Part shown: positions 34,405 to 42,779 of the stretch, piece by piece | Numbering within the stretch: position 1 is the first letter of the stretch | Layout: the number at the start of each line of letters is the position of its first letter | Source: RBG-16-66-20 sp036262835 | GTDB taxonomy: Bacteria; Pseudomonadota; Gammaproteobacteria; Burkholderiales; SG8-39 | NCBI GenBank assembly: GCA_036262835.1 | Contig: DATAID010000033.1 | Coordinates: 1 to 64,000, forward strand | Direction: 5' to 3' | DNA: 64,000 nt | Translations under genes and position numbers: made by a program | Notes under the pieces: generated by a model | Told to the model about the DNA's origin: nothing | The model's input: only the letters and a program-made list of their open reading frames with translations | Databases searched by the model: none

Positions 34405-36031
34405 AGACGTTCCTCTTGAAAGGCTCCAGGCCGATGCGGTGCACGACGTCGACGAAGCGCTCGGCGTCGCTGTCGCGCTCGGCGAGGTAGGTCTCGATCA
34501 GCTTCTCGATCACGCCGGGCACTTCGGCGCGCGCGAAGGACGGGCCGATCACCTTGCCGAGCCTGGCGGGGGATTGATTGCCGCCGATCTCGACCTGGTA
34601 CCACTCCTCGCCGTTCTTGTCGACGCCGAGGATGCCGATGTGCCCGACGTGATGATGGCCGCAGGCGTTCATGCAGCCGGAGATGTTGAGGTCGAGCTCG
34701 CCGATGTCGTGCAGGTAGTCGAGGTCGTCGAAGCGCCGCTGGATCGCTTCAGCGACGGGAATCGATTTTGCGTTCGCCAGAGAGCAGAAGTCGCCGCCCG
34801 GGCAGGAAATGATGTTGGTGAGGAGGCCGATGTTCGGCGTCGCGAGGCCGAGGGATCGAAGCTCCTGCCACAGCCCGTGCAGCTCGGCCTGGCGCACGTC
34901 GGCAAGCACGAGGTTCTGCTCGTGCGTGACGCGCAGCTCGCCAAACGAGTAGTGGTCGGCGAGATCGGCGATCCGCTCCATCTGCTCGGAGGTCACATCG
35001 CCCGGCGGCACGCCCGTTTTTTTGAGCGACACGCTCACCGCGGCGTAGCCCGACTGCTTGTGCGGGTGGACGTTGCGCTTCCTCCAGGCCGTAAACGGCC
35101 CCGGAATCCCGGGGTAGCGGATGTCGGCGAGCGTCTCGTACTGCGGGCGCGTAAAGCGCGACTCGACACGCGCGACCTCTTCCGCGGTCAAGGTCGCCGG
35201 GCCCTCCTTGAGATGCGCCCACTCGGCCTCGACCTCGTCGCGGAACTTCTCCGGACCGCGCTCCTTCACGAGGATCTTGATCCTCGCTTTCCAGAGGTTG
35301 TCGCGCCGTCCGAAGCGGTTGTAGACGCGCAGGATCGCGTCCAGATAGGTGAGCAGGTGGCGCCAGGGCAGGAACTCGCGGATGACGTGGCCGACGATCG
35401 GGGTGCGTCCCAGCCCGCCGCCGACGATCACCCTGAAACCGATTTCGTTCTCGGAATTCTTGACGGCATGAAGCCCGATGTCATGGACCAAGGTCGCGCA
35501 GCGGTCGGCGGCGGCGCCATTCACCGCGATCTTGAACTTGCGCGGCAGGTAGCTGAACTCGGGGTTGAAGGTCGACCACTGGCGGATGAGCTCGCACCAG
35601 ACGTGGGAATCGACGATCTCATCCTTCGCCACGCCGGCGAAGTGGTCGGTGGTCACGTTCCTCACGCAGTTGCCCGAGGTCTGGATCGCGTGCAGCTGCA
35701 CCGTGGCGAGCTCAGCGAGGATCTCGGGCACGTCCTCGAGCTTCGGCCAGTTGAGCTGCAGGTTCTGGCGCGTCGAAAAGTGGCCATAGGCCCGGTCGTA
35801 GCGCCGCGCGATGTCGGAGAGCTTTCTCAGTTGCCTCGAGGAGAGGAGGCCGTACGGAATGGCGATGCGCAGCATGGGCGCATAGCGCTGGATATAAAGG
35901 CCGTTCCGCAAGCGCAGCGCCTTGAAGTCGTCCTCCGAGAGCCTGCCCGCGAGGAAGCGGCGCGTCTGGTCGCGGAACTGGGCGACCCGTTCGTCGACCA
36001 TGCGTTGGTCGATGGCGTCGTAGCGGTACAT
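34352..36031 (-). CDS. cysI: Siroheme [4Fe-4S] sulfite reductase hemoprotein (559 aa)
   Basis: Reduces sulfite to sulfide (or nitrite to ammonia) using a siroheme coupled to a 4Fe-4S cluster. The cluster/siroheme ligands appear as CPGGDFC (about residues 419-425) and CMNACGHHH (about 464-472). The duplicated nitrite/sulfite reductase ferredoxin-like domains are at about 45-110 (YGHFSTRQNLQLNWPKL) and 335-400 (GELRVTHEQNLVLADVRQ). Length resembles CysI rather than plant-type ferredoxin NiR. ATG at 36031. First gene of an operon with DUF934, cobA and cbiX; cysH, cysD and cysN, often adjacent in betaproteobacteria, are absent here. The divergent CysB-type regulator supports sulfite rather than nitrite. 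Confidence 0.93.
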   Translation of the reverse strand: MYRYDAIDQRMVDERVAQFRDQTRRFLAGRLSEDDFKALRLRNGLYIQRYAPMLRIAIPYGLLSSRQLRKLSDIARRYDRAYGHFSTRQNLQLNWPKLEDVPEILAELATVQLHAIQTSGNCVRNVTTDHFAGVAKDEIVDSHVWCELIRQWSTFNPEFSYLPRKFKIAVNGAAADRCATLVHDIGLHAVKNSENEIGFRVIVGGGLGRTPIVGHVIREFLPWRHLLTYLDAILRVYNRFGRRDNLWKARIKILVKERGPEKFRDEVEAEWAHLKEGPATLTAEEVARVESRFTRPQYETLADIRYPGIPGPFTAWRKRNVHPHKQSGYAAVSVSLKKTGVPPGDVTSEQMERIADLADHYSFGELRVTHEQNLVLADVRQAELHGLWQELRSLGLATPNIGLLTNIISCPGGDFCSLANAKSIPVAEAIQRRFDDLDYLHDIGELDLNISGCMNACGHHHVGHIGILGVDKNGEEWYQVEIGGNQSPARLGKVIGPSFARAEVPGVIEKLIETYLAERDSDAERFVDVVHRIGLEPFKRNVYARPDQAPAPRRELAAA

Positions 36032-36106
36032 GGGTCAGGCCATGCTACGCCGGGGCTTTATACCCACAAAGACTAATGTGTTACTCTTTTATATCTACTT
36101 GGCATT
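36032..36106. promoter_or_regulatory. Divergent cysI/cysB control region
   Basis: A 75-bp AT-rich gap between the two start codons. On the minus strand GTATAAAG offers a -10 for cysI; on the plus strand TTATAT in CTTTTATATCTAC offers a -10 for cysB about 20 bp before its ATG. Neither has a clear -35, which fits activator-dependent control by CysB, whose binding sites are poorly defined. Confidence 0.4.
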
Positions 36107-37051
36107 ATGAAACTCCAGCAGCTTCGCTATCTGTCGGAAGTGGCGCGCCGGGACCTGAACGTGTCTTCGGCGGCCGAGGCGCTCTTCACTTCCCAGCCAG
36201 GAATCAGCAAGCAGATCAAGGCCTTGGAGGATGAGCTGGGGATCGAGATCTTCGTTCGTAACGGCAAGCGGCTGGTGGGGGTCACCGAGCCCGGCCGGGC
36301 GGTCCTCGCCATCGCCGAGCGGCTCCTGGCGGAGGCCGCCAATCTGAAACGGGCCGGGGAGGAGTTCGCCAACGAGACGCTCGGCACGCTCACGATCGCG
36401 GCCACCCATACGCAGGCGCGCTATGCGCTGCCCAAGGCCGTGGCCGCCTTCAAGCGCCGGTATCCGGACGTGCAGATCGTCATCCACCAGGGCAACCCGA
36501 CGCAGATCTGCGAGCATGTTGCCACCGGCGAGGCCGACTTCTGCGTCGCGACCGAGGCGATCGCCGAGCATCCCGCGCTCGTCGCCCTGCCCTGCTACCA
36601 GTGGAACCGCTGCGTCGTGGTGCCGGCGCGGCACCCGCTGCTCAAGTCAGCGCCGCTCACCCTGGAGGCGGTCGCGCGCTTTCCGATCGTCACCTACGAC
36701 TTCGCCTACGCAAATCGCTCGCTCGTCAACCGCGCCTTCGAGCAGCGGGGCCTCAAGCCCAACGTCGTGCTCACCGCGTTCGACGCCGACGTGATCAAGA
36801 CCTACGTGGAGCTCGGCCTCGGCGTCGGCATCCTGGGCAAGATGGCGTTCGACGACAAGCGGGACCGCCACCTTCGCGCGCTCGACGCCTCGCATCTTTT
36901 TCCCTCCTCGATGACGCGGCTCGGCATCAAGCGCGGCGCCTACTTGCGCCGCTACTCGTACGACTTCATCGAGCTCTTCGCGCCGCACCTCTCGCGCGAA
37001 CTGGTGGAGAAAACGGTGATGGAAAAAGAAGGCTCGACCTACGAGCTCTAG
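36107..37051 (+). CDS. cysB: LysR-type regulator, CysB/Cbl family (314 aa)
   Basis: The N-terminal winged helix MKLQQLRYLSEVARRDLNVSS...AAEALFTSQPGISKQIKALE is the CysB/Cbl type (as opposed to general LysR). The C-terminal periplasmic-binding-like domain includes THTQARYALPKAVAAFKRRYP (about residues 100-120) for N-acetylserine/sulfate-ester ligands. It should activate the divergent sulfite-reductase operon under sulfur limitation. The last bases CTAG (37048-37051) hold its TAG stop and, on the other strand, the TAG stop of the PHA depolymerase gene. Confidence 0.93.
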   Translation: MKLQQLRYLSEVARRDLNVSSAAEALFTSQPGISKQIKALEDELGIEIFVRNGKRLVGVTEPGRAVLAIAERLLAEAANLKRAGEEFANETLGTLTIAATHTQARYALPKAVAAFKRRYPDVQIVIHQGNPTQICEHVATGEADFCVATEAIAEHPALVALPCYQWNRCVVVPARHPLLKSAPLTLEAVARFPIVTYDFAYANRSLVNRAFEQRGLKPNVVLTAFDADVIKTYVELGLGVGILGKMAFDDKRDRHLRALDASHLFPSSMTRLGIKRGAYLRRYSYDFIELFAPHLSRELVEKTVMEKEGSTYEL

Positions 37052-38235
37052 GCGTTCCTGGCGATGAAGTCGCGCACGCGCGGGTAAACCCCCTCGCGCC
37101 AGCGCCGCCCGGAGAAGATGCCGTAGTGCCCGGCGCCGGGCGCCATGAAATGCTCGCGCCGCTCGCGCGGGATCGACAGGCACAGCAGGTGCGCCGCCTC
37201 GGTCTGGCCGTTGCCCGAGATGTCGTCGAGCTCGCCTTCGATGGTGAGGAGCGCCGTGTCCCGGATCGCCTGCGGGCGCACCAGCCGCTCGCGCACGAAC
37301 AGGCGCCCCTTGGGCAGCGCGAAATCCTGGAACACTGCCTTGATCGTATCCAGGTAGTACTCCGCGGGCAGGTCGATCACCGCGTTGTACTCGTCGTAGA
37401 AGTCGCGATGCTTCTCGGCCGAATCGTCGTCCCCGCCGAGCAGATGCTTGAAGTAATCCCAGTGCGCGGTCAGGTGGCGCGCCGGATTCATCGCCACGAA
37501 GCCGAGGTGCTGCAGGAAGCCCGGGTACACGCGCCGCATGAAGCCCGGATATTTCTGCGGCACGCGCTCGATGACGTGGCGCTCGAACCACGAATAGGGC
37601 TTCTGCATCGCCAGGTTGTTGACCGCGGTCGGGCTGCGCCGCGCGTCGATCGGCCCGCCCATCATCACCATCGCGCGCGGCGTCGGCGACTCGCCGTCCT
37701 GCGCCATGAGGGCGATCGCGCACAGCACCGGAACGGTCGGCTGGCACACCGAGATCACGCTCACCGGATCGCCCACGAGCCGGATGAACTCGCGGATGTA
37801 GTCCACGTAGTCGGCAAGATGGAACGGCCCCGCGCTGATCGGCACCTGCTTCGCATCCACCCAGTCGGTCACCCAGACATCGTGCTCGGCGATCATCGAT
37901 CGCGCCGTGTCGCGCAGCAGCGTCGCGTGGTGCCCCGAGAGCGGCGCGACCAGCAGCACTTTCTTCTTGCCCTCCCCGGCCTGCCTGAAATGGATCAGGC
38001 GGCAAAAGGGCTTGTCGAGCGCAACCTCGATCTCTACCCCCGGAATATTCCACGCCGGCTTCTCGTAGCGGTGAGTGACACGCAGGAAAAGGTCGTTCGC
38101 CGCGGCGATGCGGCGCGCGAGCGGCGAGTAGCTGAGCGGGCTGAAGGGATGTGCGAACCAGCCGCGCGTCGCCTCGGCGGCAAAGCGCCAGGGTTGAAGG
38201 ATCGTGTGCTGCGTCTCGTACAGGCTATAGAGCAT
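37048..38235 (-). CDS. phaZ: Intracellular polyhydroxyalkanoate depolymerase (395 aa)
   Basis: An alpha/beta-hydrolase that mobilises stored PHB/PHA granules. The nucleophile motif VISVCQPTVPV places Cys164 as nucleophile, the hallmark of PhaZ1-type intracellular depolymerases (Cys instead of Ser). The acid is probably in EGELDDISG (about residue 331) and the base His in GAGHYGIFSG (about 368). ATG at 38235 is chosen over a longer frame because of the AGGAGG directly before it and the standard start MLYSLYETQHTILQPWR. It implies a PHA-accumulating host. Confidence 0.94.
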   Translation of the reverse strand: MLYSLYETQHTILQPWRFAAEATRGWFAHPFSPLSYSPLARRIAAANDLFLRVTHRYEKPAWNIPGVEIEVALDKPFCRLIHFRQAGEGKKKVLLVAPLSGHHATLLRDTARSMIAEHDVWVTDWVDAKQVPISAGPFHLADYVDYIREFIRLVGDPVSVISVCQPTVPVLCAIALMAQDGESPTPRAMVMMGGPIDARRSPTAVNNLAMQKPYSWFERHVIERVPQKYPGFMRRVYPGFLQHLGFVAMNPARHLTAHWDYFKHLLGGDDDSAEKHRDFYDEYNAVIDLPAEYYLDTIKAVFQDFALPKGRLFVRERLVRPQAIRDTALLTIEGELDDISGNGQTEAAHLLCLSIPRERREHFMAPGAGHYGIFSGRRWREGVYPRVRDFIARNA

Positions 38236-38238
38236 CTG

Positions 38239-38265
38239 CCTCCTGTCGGTGCGAAGCGTTTTATA
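38239..38265 (-). promoter_or_regulatory. phaZ ribosome binding site and possible -10
   Basis: AGGAGG (38239-38244, minus strand) lies three bases before the phaZ ATG and decides its start. TATAAA at 38260-38265 on the same strand is a reasonable -10, giving a leader of about 18 nt. I see no good -35. Confidence 0.5.
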
Positions 38266-38326
38266 GCAGAAATGACGCACTGCGGCATAAGCGGGTTGAC
38301 CCAGGGAGCGGGTATTCTTCACGCGA

Positions 38327-40747
38327 ATGCGACGAATTTTTCGTTTCTTCGGCTTGCTGGGCCTGGTCGCGGTGGCCTTGCTCGCGCTGGTTGCGCTCGG
38401 CGGCTACGGGGTTCTACGGCTGTCGCTGCCGAAAACCGAGGGTGAAGTAAAGCTGGCGGGCATCGCCAAGCCGGTCGAGGTGCTGCGCGACCGTTACGGC
38501 ATCCCGCACATCTTCGCCGAGAACCTCGAGGATGCGAGCTACGCGCTCGGCTACGCGCACGCGCAGGACCGCCTGTGGCAGATGGAAATGAACCGGCGCA
38601 TCGCGGCGGGGCGCCTTTCGGAGGTCGTGGGCGCGGGCGGCCTCGAGACCGACCGGTTCCTGCGCACGCTCGGTGTGCGCCGCGCCGCGGAAGCCAACCT
38701 GAAGACGCTCGATGCCGAGACGCGCAAGCTGCTCGAGGCCTACGCCGCGGGCGTCAATGCCTATCTCGCCGCCGATCCGATGCTGCCGCCGGAATTCCTC
38801 CTCACCGGCACGCGTCCCGAGCCGTGGTCGCCCGCCGATTCGATCGCCTGGATCAAGATGATGGCCTGGGACCTGGGCGGCAACTGGCGGAGCGAGCTCC
38901 TGCGCCTGCGCCTTGCGCGCACGCTCCCGACCGAGCGCATCCAGCAATTCGTCTCGCCGTACCCCGGCGAGTCACCGCCCGCCCTTCCCGATCTCAAGGA
39001 GTTCTACAGCACGCTCGAGCGCGACGCCGTGCGAATCGCGAGAGCGCCCTCAGGTCCGCTGCCTGAACTCCTGGAAAGCAAGGAAGGCAACGGCTCCAAC
39101 AACTGGGTGCTCGCCGGATCGCGCACGCAAAGCGGAAAGCCGCTTCTCGCCAACGATCCGCATCTCGGGCTGACCGCGCCGCCGGTCTGGTATTTCGCGC
39201 AGCTGTCCGCGCCGGGGATCAACGTGATCGGCGCCACGCTGCCGGGCGTGCCCGGCGTCATTCTCGGCCGGAACGATCGCATCGCCTGGGGCTTCACCAA
39301 TACCGGTCCCGACGTCCAGGACCTGTACCTGGAGAAGCTCGACAGCGCCGGCGGCTATATCGCGCCCGAGGGCCCGCGCGCCTTCGAGACGGTCGAAGAG
39401 AGAATCCGCGTCAAGGGCGGCGAGACCGAGACGCTGCGCGTGCGCCTCTCGCGCCACGGCCCGATCATTTCGGACGTGATGCGGCCCGCGCAGGAGCTCA
39501 CGCCGCGCGGCTACGTGCTCGCTTTTGCGTGGACCGCGCTCGCGCCCGACGACCGCACGGCGCAGGCCGCGATCAAGATCGCCCGCGCGCGCGACTGGGA
39601 GAGCTTCACCGCCGCGGCCCGCGACTTCCAGTCGCCGCAGCAAAACATGGTCTATGCGGACGTGGACGGCAATATCGGCTTTGTCGCCGCGGGGCGCGTG
39701 CCGATCCGCAAGCCGGCCAACGACCTGAAGGGCCAGGCGCCGGCGCCGGGCTGGCTCGACAAGTACGACTGGGACGGCTACCTCCCGTTCGAGCAGCTGC
39801 CCCGCATCGCCAACCCCGCGACCGGCGTCGTGGTGACGGCGAATCACCGCATCACGCCGCCCAACTACCCGTTCTACATCACCTCCGAATGGCAGCCGCC
39901 CTACCGGGCCGACCGGATCCAGGCGCTGCTCGATGCGCAGCCAAAGCACACGGTTCAAAGCGTCGCGCGCATCCAGGCCGACACGGTGTCCTTGGCCATG
40001 CGCGAGCTGCTGCCCAGGCTCCTCGCCACGCGCCCGCGGAGCGAGGAGGCGAGAAAGGCGCTCGCGCTCCTCTCCAAATGGGACGGCACGATGGCGATCG
40101 ACCGGCCCGAGCCCGTCATCGCCTGGGGCTGGTGGCGCGAGCTCGCGCGCGCGATCTACGCCGATGAGCTGGGCGACGCTTTTCGCGCCAACTGGCTGTC
40201 GCGCGCCGTGTTCGTCTCGCGCGTGCTCTCGGGCGACCCGGCCTATGCTCGCTGGTGCGACGACACGCGCACGCCCGCGGTGGAAAACTGCGAGGAAGCG
40301 CTCGCCTTGTCGCTCGAGGCCGCGCTCGCCGATCTCAAGCGCCGCTACGGCGCCGACCTGGCGCGCTGGCGCTGGGGTGAGGCGCACGTCGCGCGCAGCG
40401 AGCATCGGCCCTTCGGCCGCCAGCCGCTGCTCGCCAGGCTCTTCGACATCCGCGTGCCTTCGCCCGGCGACCCCTACACCGTCAACGTCGGGCGCAACAA
40501 CCTGAACGACGAGGCCGAGCCCTTTGCCAACCGGCATGCGCCGAGCCTGCGCGCGATCTACGACCTGTCCGATCCCGAGAAGTCGCTCTACATCCACTCG
40601 GGCGGGCAGTCCGGCAACCTGCTCTCGCCGCACTACGACGCCTTCGCCCGGGCCTGGGCGAAGAACGAGTACATCCCGATGCACGCCGCGCGCTCGACGC
40701 TCGAATCCGAGCCGCACCGAACGCTCACGCTGATTCCGGTGCGCTAG
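38327..40747 (+). CDS. Penicillin acylase (S45) family hydrolase, probably acyl-homoserine lactone/penicillin acylase-like (806 aa)
   Basis: An N-terminal-nucleophile hydrolase made as a precursor and cut autocatalytically into alpha and beta chains. The membrane/signal segment is FRFFGLLGLVAVALLALVALGGYGVL (residues about 5-30). The alpha chain has DRYGIPHIFAENLEDASYALGYAHAQDRLWQMEM. The beta chain should start at Ser257 in GNGSNNWVLAGSRT, followed by LLANDPHLGL, the typical S45 sequence. C-terminus has QSGNLLSPHYDAFARAW. Substrates in this family include penicillins, acyl-homoserine lactones and other N-acyl compounds; none can be assigned. Divergent from phaZ with 91 bp between. Confidence 0.92.
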   Translation: MRRIFRFFGLLGLVAVALLALVALGGYGVLRLSLPKTEGEVKLAGIAKPVEVLRDRYGIPHIFAENLEDASYALGYAHAQDRLWQMEMNRRIAAGRLSEVVGAGGLETDRFLRTLGVRRAAEANLKTLDAETRKLLEAYAAGVNAYLAADPMLPPEFLLTGTRPEPWSPADSIAWIKMMAWDLGGNWRSELLRLRLARTLPTERIQQFVSPYPGESPPALPDLKEFYSTLERDAVRIARAPSGPLPELLESKEGNGSNNWVLAGSRTQSGKPLLANDPHLGLTAPPVWYFAQLSAPGINVIGATLPGVPGVILGRNDRIAWGFTNTGPDVQDLYLEKLDSAGGYIAPEGPRAFETVEERIRVKGGETETLRVRLSRHGPIISDVMRPAQELTPRGYVLAFAWTALAPDDRTAQAAIKIARARDWESFTAAARDFQSPQQNMVYADVDGNIGFVAAGRVPIRKPANDLKGQAPAPGWLDKYDWDGYLPFEQLPRIANPATGVVVTANHRITPPNYPFYITSEWQPPYRADRIQALLDAQPKHTVQSVARIQADTVSLAMRELLPRLLATRPRSEEARKALALLSKWDGTMAIDRPEPVIAWGWWRELARAIYADELGDAFRANWLSRAVFVSRVLSGDPAYARWCDDTRTPAVENCEEALALSLEAALADLKRRYGADLARWRWGEAHVARSEHRPFGRQPLLARLFDIRVPSPGDPYTVNVGRNNLNDEAEPFANRHAPSLRAIYDLSDPEKSLYIHSGGQSGNLLSPHYDAFARAWAKNEYIPMHAARSTLESEPHRTLTLIPVR

Positions 40748-41680
40748 CTAAGTCCGCGCGCCCACCCGCCGCAAGTACAAGTTATTCGCCGCGAGCGCGC
40801 CCACGACGAGCGCGCCGCCCGCGAGCTCGACCGCCGTGAATGTCTGGCCGAGCGCGGCTTCGATGGCGAACACGCCGACCGGCACGAGGTTGAGGCTGAG
40901 CAGGGTGTTGAGCGGCCCGAGGTACTTCACCGAGAAGTTGAAGCCGAGTACGCCGAGCACCACGGTGCCGATCGCGAAGTAGGCGATCTGCCAGGAGATC
41001 GAGCCGAGCGTGGACAGGCTGGGAAGGCTGGACAGCCCCGCCTCGATCGCAAGATAGTTGACGACAAAGAGCCCCACGGTCCCCGGTATGCAGGTCAGCA
41101 CGGTCCAGCGCAGCGGCGACCAGCGCGCAAAGCGCGCCGAGGCGAGCGTGTAGACGATCCAGGAAAGCGCGCCCAGGAAGACGAGCAGGTCGCCGATCAG
41201 CACGGAAGACCCGGCAGCGCTTCGGAACGCGGCTGCCGGATCGCCCTTGGTCACGACCATCAACACGCCGGCAAAAGCGACCGCGATGCAGCCGAGCGTG
41301 AAACCGGCCGGCCGCAGGCCGCGGGTCAGCCACAGGACGATCGCGATGAGCGGCGTTTGCGTCGCCATGATGATCGAGGCGTGCTCGGGCCGGGTGAAGC
41401 TCAGGCCGTACCAGACGAAGGCGTTGAAGCCGGTGATGCCGATCAGGCCGAACAGCGCGGCCGTCAGGAACCGGCCCTCGTAGTCGAGCGCGCGGCCGCC
41501 TTCGACCGCGACGAGGAGCGCGACGAGGAGCACGATGCCGAGCGCGTAGCGCACGCTGCCCATGGAGAACGCATCGACGAAGGGCAGCACGCGCTTGGCG
41601 ACCGGGAAGAGAGGAACCCAGACCAGGATCGACACGCCGACCCAGGTCAGTCCCTTCAGCAGGTGGGTTTGCGACGACAA
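40748..41680 (-). CDS. EamA/DMT-superfamily transporter (310 aa)
   Basis: Ten predicted transmembrane helices in two EamA repeats (about residues 5-145 and 160-300), with the RPEHASIIMATQTPLIAIVLWL and LGPLNTLLSLNLVPVGVFAIEA segments at the ends of each repeat. A small-metabolite exporter or importer of unknown specificity. The start is TTG at 41680 without clear Shine-Dalgarno. Its TAG stop directly abuts the stop of the penicillin acylase gene (tail to tail, no gap). Confidence 0.88.
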   Translation of the reverse strand: MSSQTHLLKGLTWVGVSILVWVPLFPVAKRVLPFVDAFSMGSVRYALGIVLLVALLVAVEGGRALDYEGRFLTAALFGLIGITGFNAFVWYGLSFTRPEHASIIMATQTPLIAIVLWLTRGLRPAGFTLGCIAVAFAGVLMVVTKGDPAAAFRSAAGSSVLIGDLLVFLGALSWIVYTLASARFARWSPLRWTVLTCIPGTVGLFVVNYLAIEAGLSSLPSLSTLGSISWQIAYFAIGTVVLGVLGFNFSVKYLGPLNTLLSLNLVPVGVFAIEAALGQTFTAVELAGGALVVGALAANNLYLRRVGART

Positions 41681-41730
41681 GGCGCGGGAAGCTTAGCTGA
41701 ACATCACGGCGCCGCCGCTGTCGGATCACT

Positions 41731-42777
41731 ATGCGCGCCGTCACGATCGAGCCCGGCCATGCGTCCTCCGCGCGGCTCGAGGAGGTCGACGAGCCGCGCG
41801 CCGAGGAAGGCGCGCTGCTTGCCCGCACGCTCGCCGTAGGCGTGTGCGGCACCGACAACGAGCTCCTGTCGGGCGCCTACGGAGCGGCGCCGGCCGGAAC
41901 ATCGCGCCTCGTCATCGGCCACGAATCGCTCGGTCGCGTGCTCGAAGCGCCGCCGGCAAGCGGCTTCTCGCCCGGCGACCTCGTGGTCGGCATCGTGCGC
42001 CACCCGGACCCGGTGCCGTGCGCGAACTGCGCCGCGGGCGAATGGGACATGTGCCGCAACGGCCTGTATACCGAGCGCGGCATCAAGGAAGCGAACGGTT
42101 TCGCGGCCGAGCGCTTTCGCACGCGGCCCGAACTTGCGGTGCGCATCGATCCAGCGCTCGAGAGCTGCGGCGTGCTGCTCGAGCCCGCCAGCATCGCGGC
42201 CAAGGCCTGGGAGCACGTGCAGAAAATCGGCGAGCGCGCGCTCTGGCAGCCGCGGCGCCTGCTCGTCACCGGCGCCGGGCCGATCGGCCTCATGGCGGCG
42301 ATGATGGGCGCGCTGCGCGGGCTGGAAGTGCACGTGCTCGACCGCGTCGCCGAGGGGCCGAAGCCGGCGGCCGTGCGCTCGCTCGGCGCCACATATCACA
42401 CCGGCGCGGCGGACTCGCTCGGCTTTGCGCCCGACGTGGTGATCGAATGCACCGGCGCCGCGCCGGTGGTCATGGCGGCGATCCGCGGCGTCGCGCGCGC
42501 GGGCATCGTCTGCCTCACCGGGCTTGCGGGCGGCGAGCGCCGCCTGCCGGTCGACGTGAACGCGCTCGACCGGCTGCTCGTGCTCGAGAACGCGGTCGTG
42601 TTCGGCTCGGTCAACGCCAACCGGCGCCACTACGAGCAGGCGGCGGCCGCGCTCGCGCGCGCCGAGCGCGGCTGGCTCGAGCGCGTGATCACGCGCCGCG
42701 TGCCGCTCGCGCGCTGGCACGAGGCCTACGACCGCGCGCCGGGGCAGATCAAGACCGTGCTCGACTTCGCGGCCTGA
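41731..42777 (+). CDS. Zinc-dependent MDR dehydrogenase, glucose 1-dehydrogenase-like (348 aa)
   Basis: NAD(P)-dependent sugar/alcohol dehydrogenase. Catalytic zinc ligands in VGVCGTDNELL (about residue 39) and GHESLG (about 64); the structural zinc loop CANCAAGEWDMC (about 97-108); Rossmann loop LVTGAGPIGLMAA (about 181). The C-terminal GSVNANRRHYEQAA segment is characteristic of archaeal/bacterial glucose dehydrogenases (Glu_dehyd_C). It is followed two bases later by a GH15 glycosidase, suggesting that released glucose is oxidised to gluconolactone. Confidence 0.85.
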   Translation: MRAVTIEPGHASSARLEEVDEPRAEEGALLARTLAVGVCGTDNELLSGAYGAAPAGTSRLVIGHESLGRVLEAPPASGFSPGDLVVGIVRHPDPVPCANCAAGEWDMCRNGLYTERGIKEANGFAAERFRTRPELAVRIDPALESCGVLLEPASIAAKAWEHVQKIGERALWQPRRLLVTGAGPIGLMAAMMGALRGLEVHVLDRVAEGPKPAAVRSLGATYHTGAADSLGFAPDVVIECTGAAPVVMAAIRGVARAGIVCLTGLAGGERRLPVDVNALDRLLVLENAVVFGSVNANRRHYEQAAAALARAERGWLERVITRRVPLARWHEAYDRAPGQIKTVLDFAA

Positions 42778-42779
42778 CG

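Noticed and set aside
38298..38326. TTGACC and TATTCT before the penicillin acylase-family gene
   Set aside because: Only about 11 bp separate them, too short for a sigma-70 promoter.
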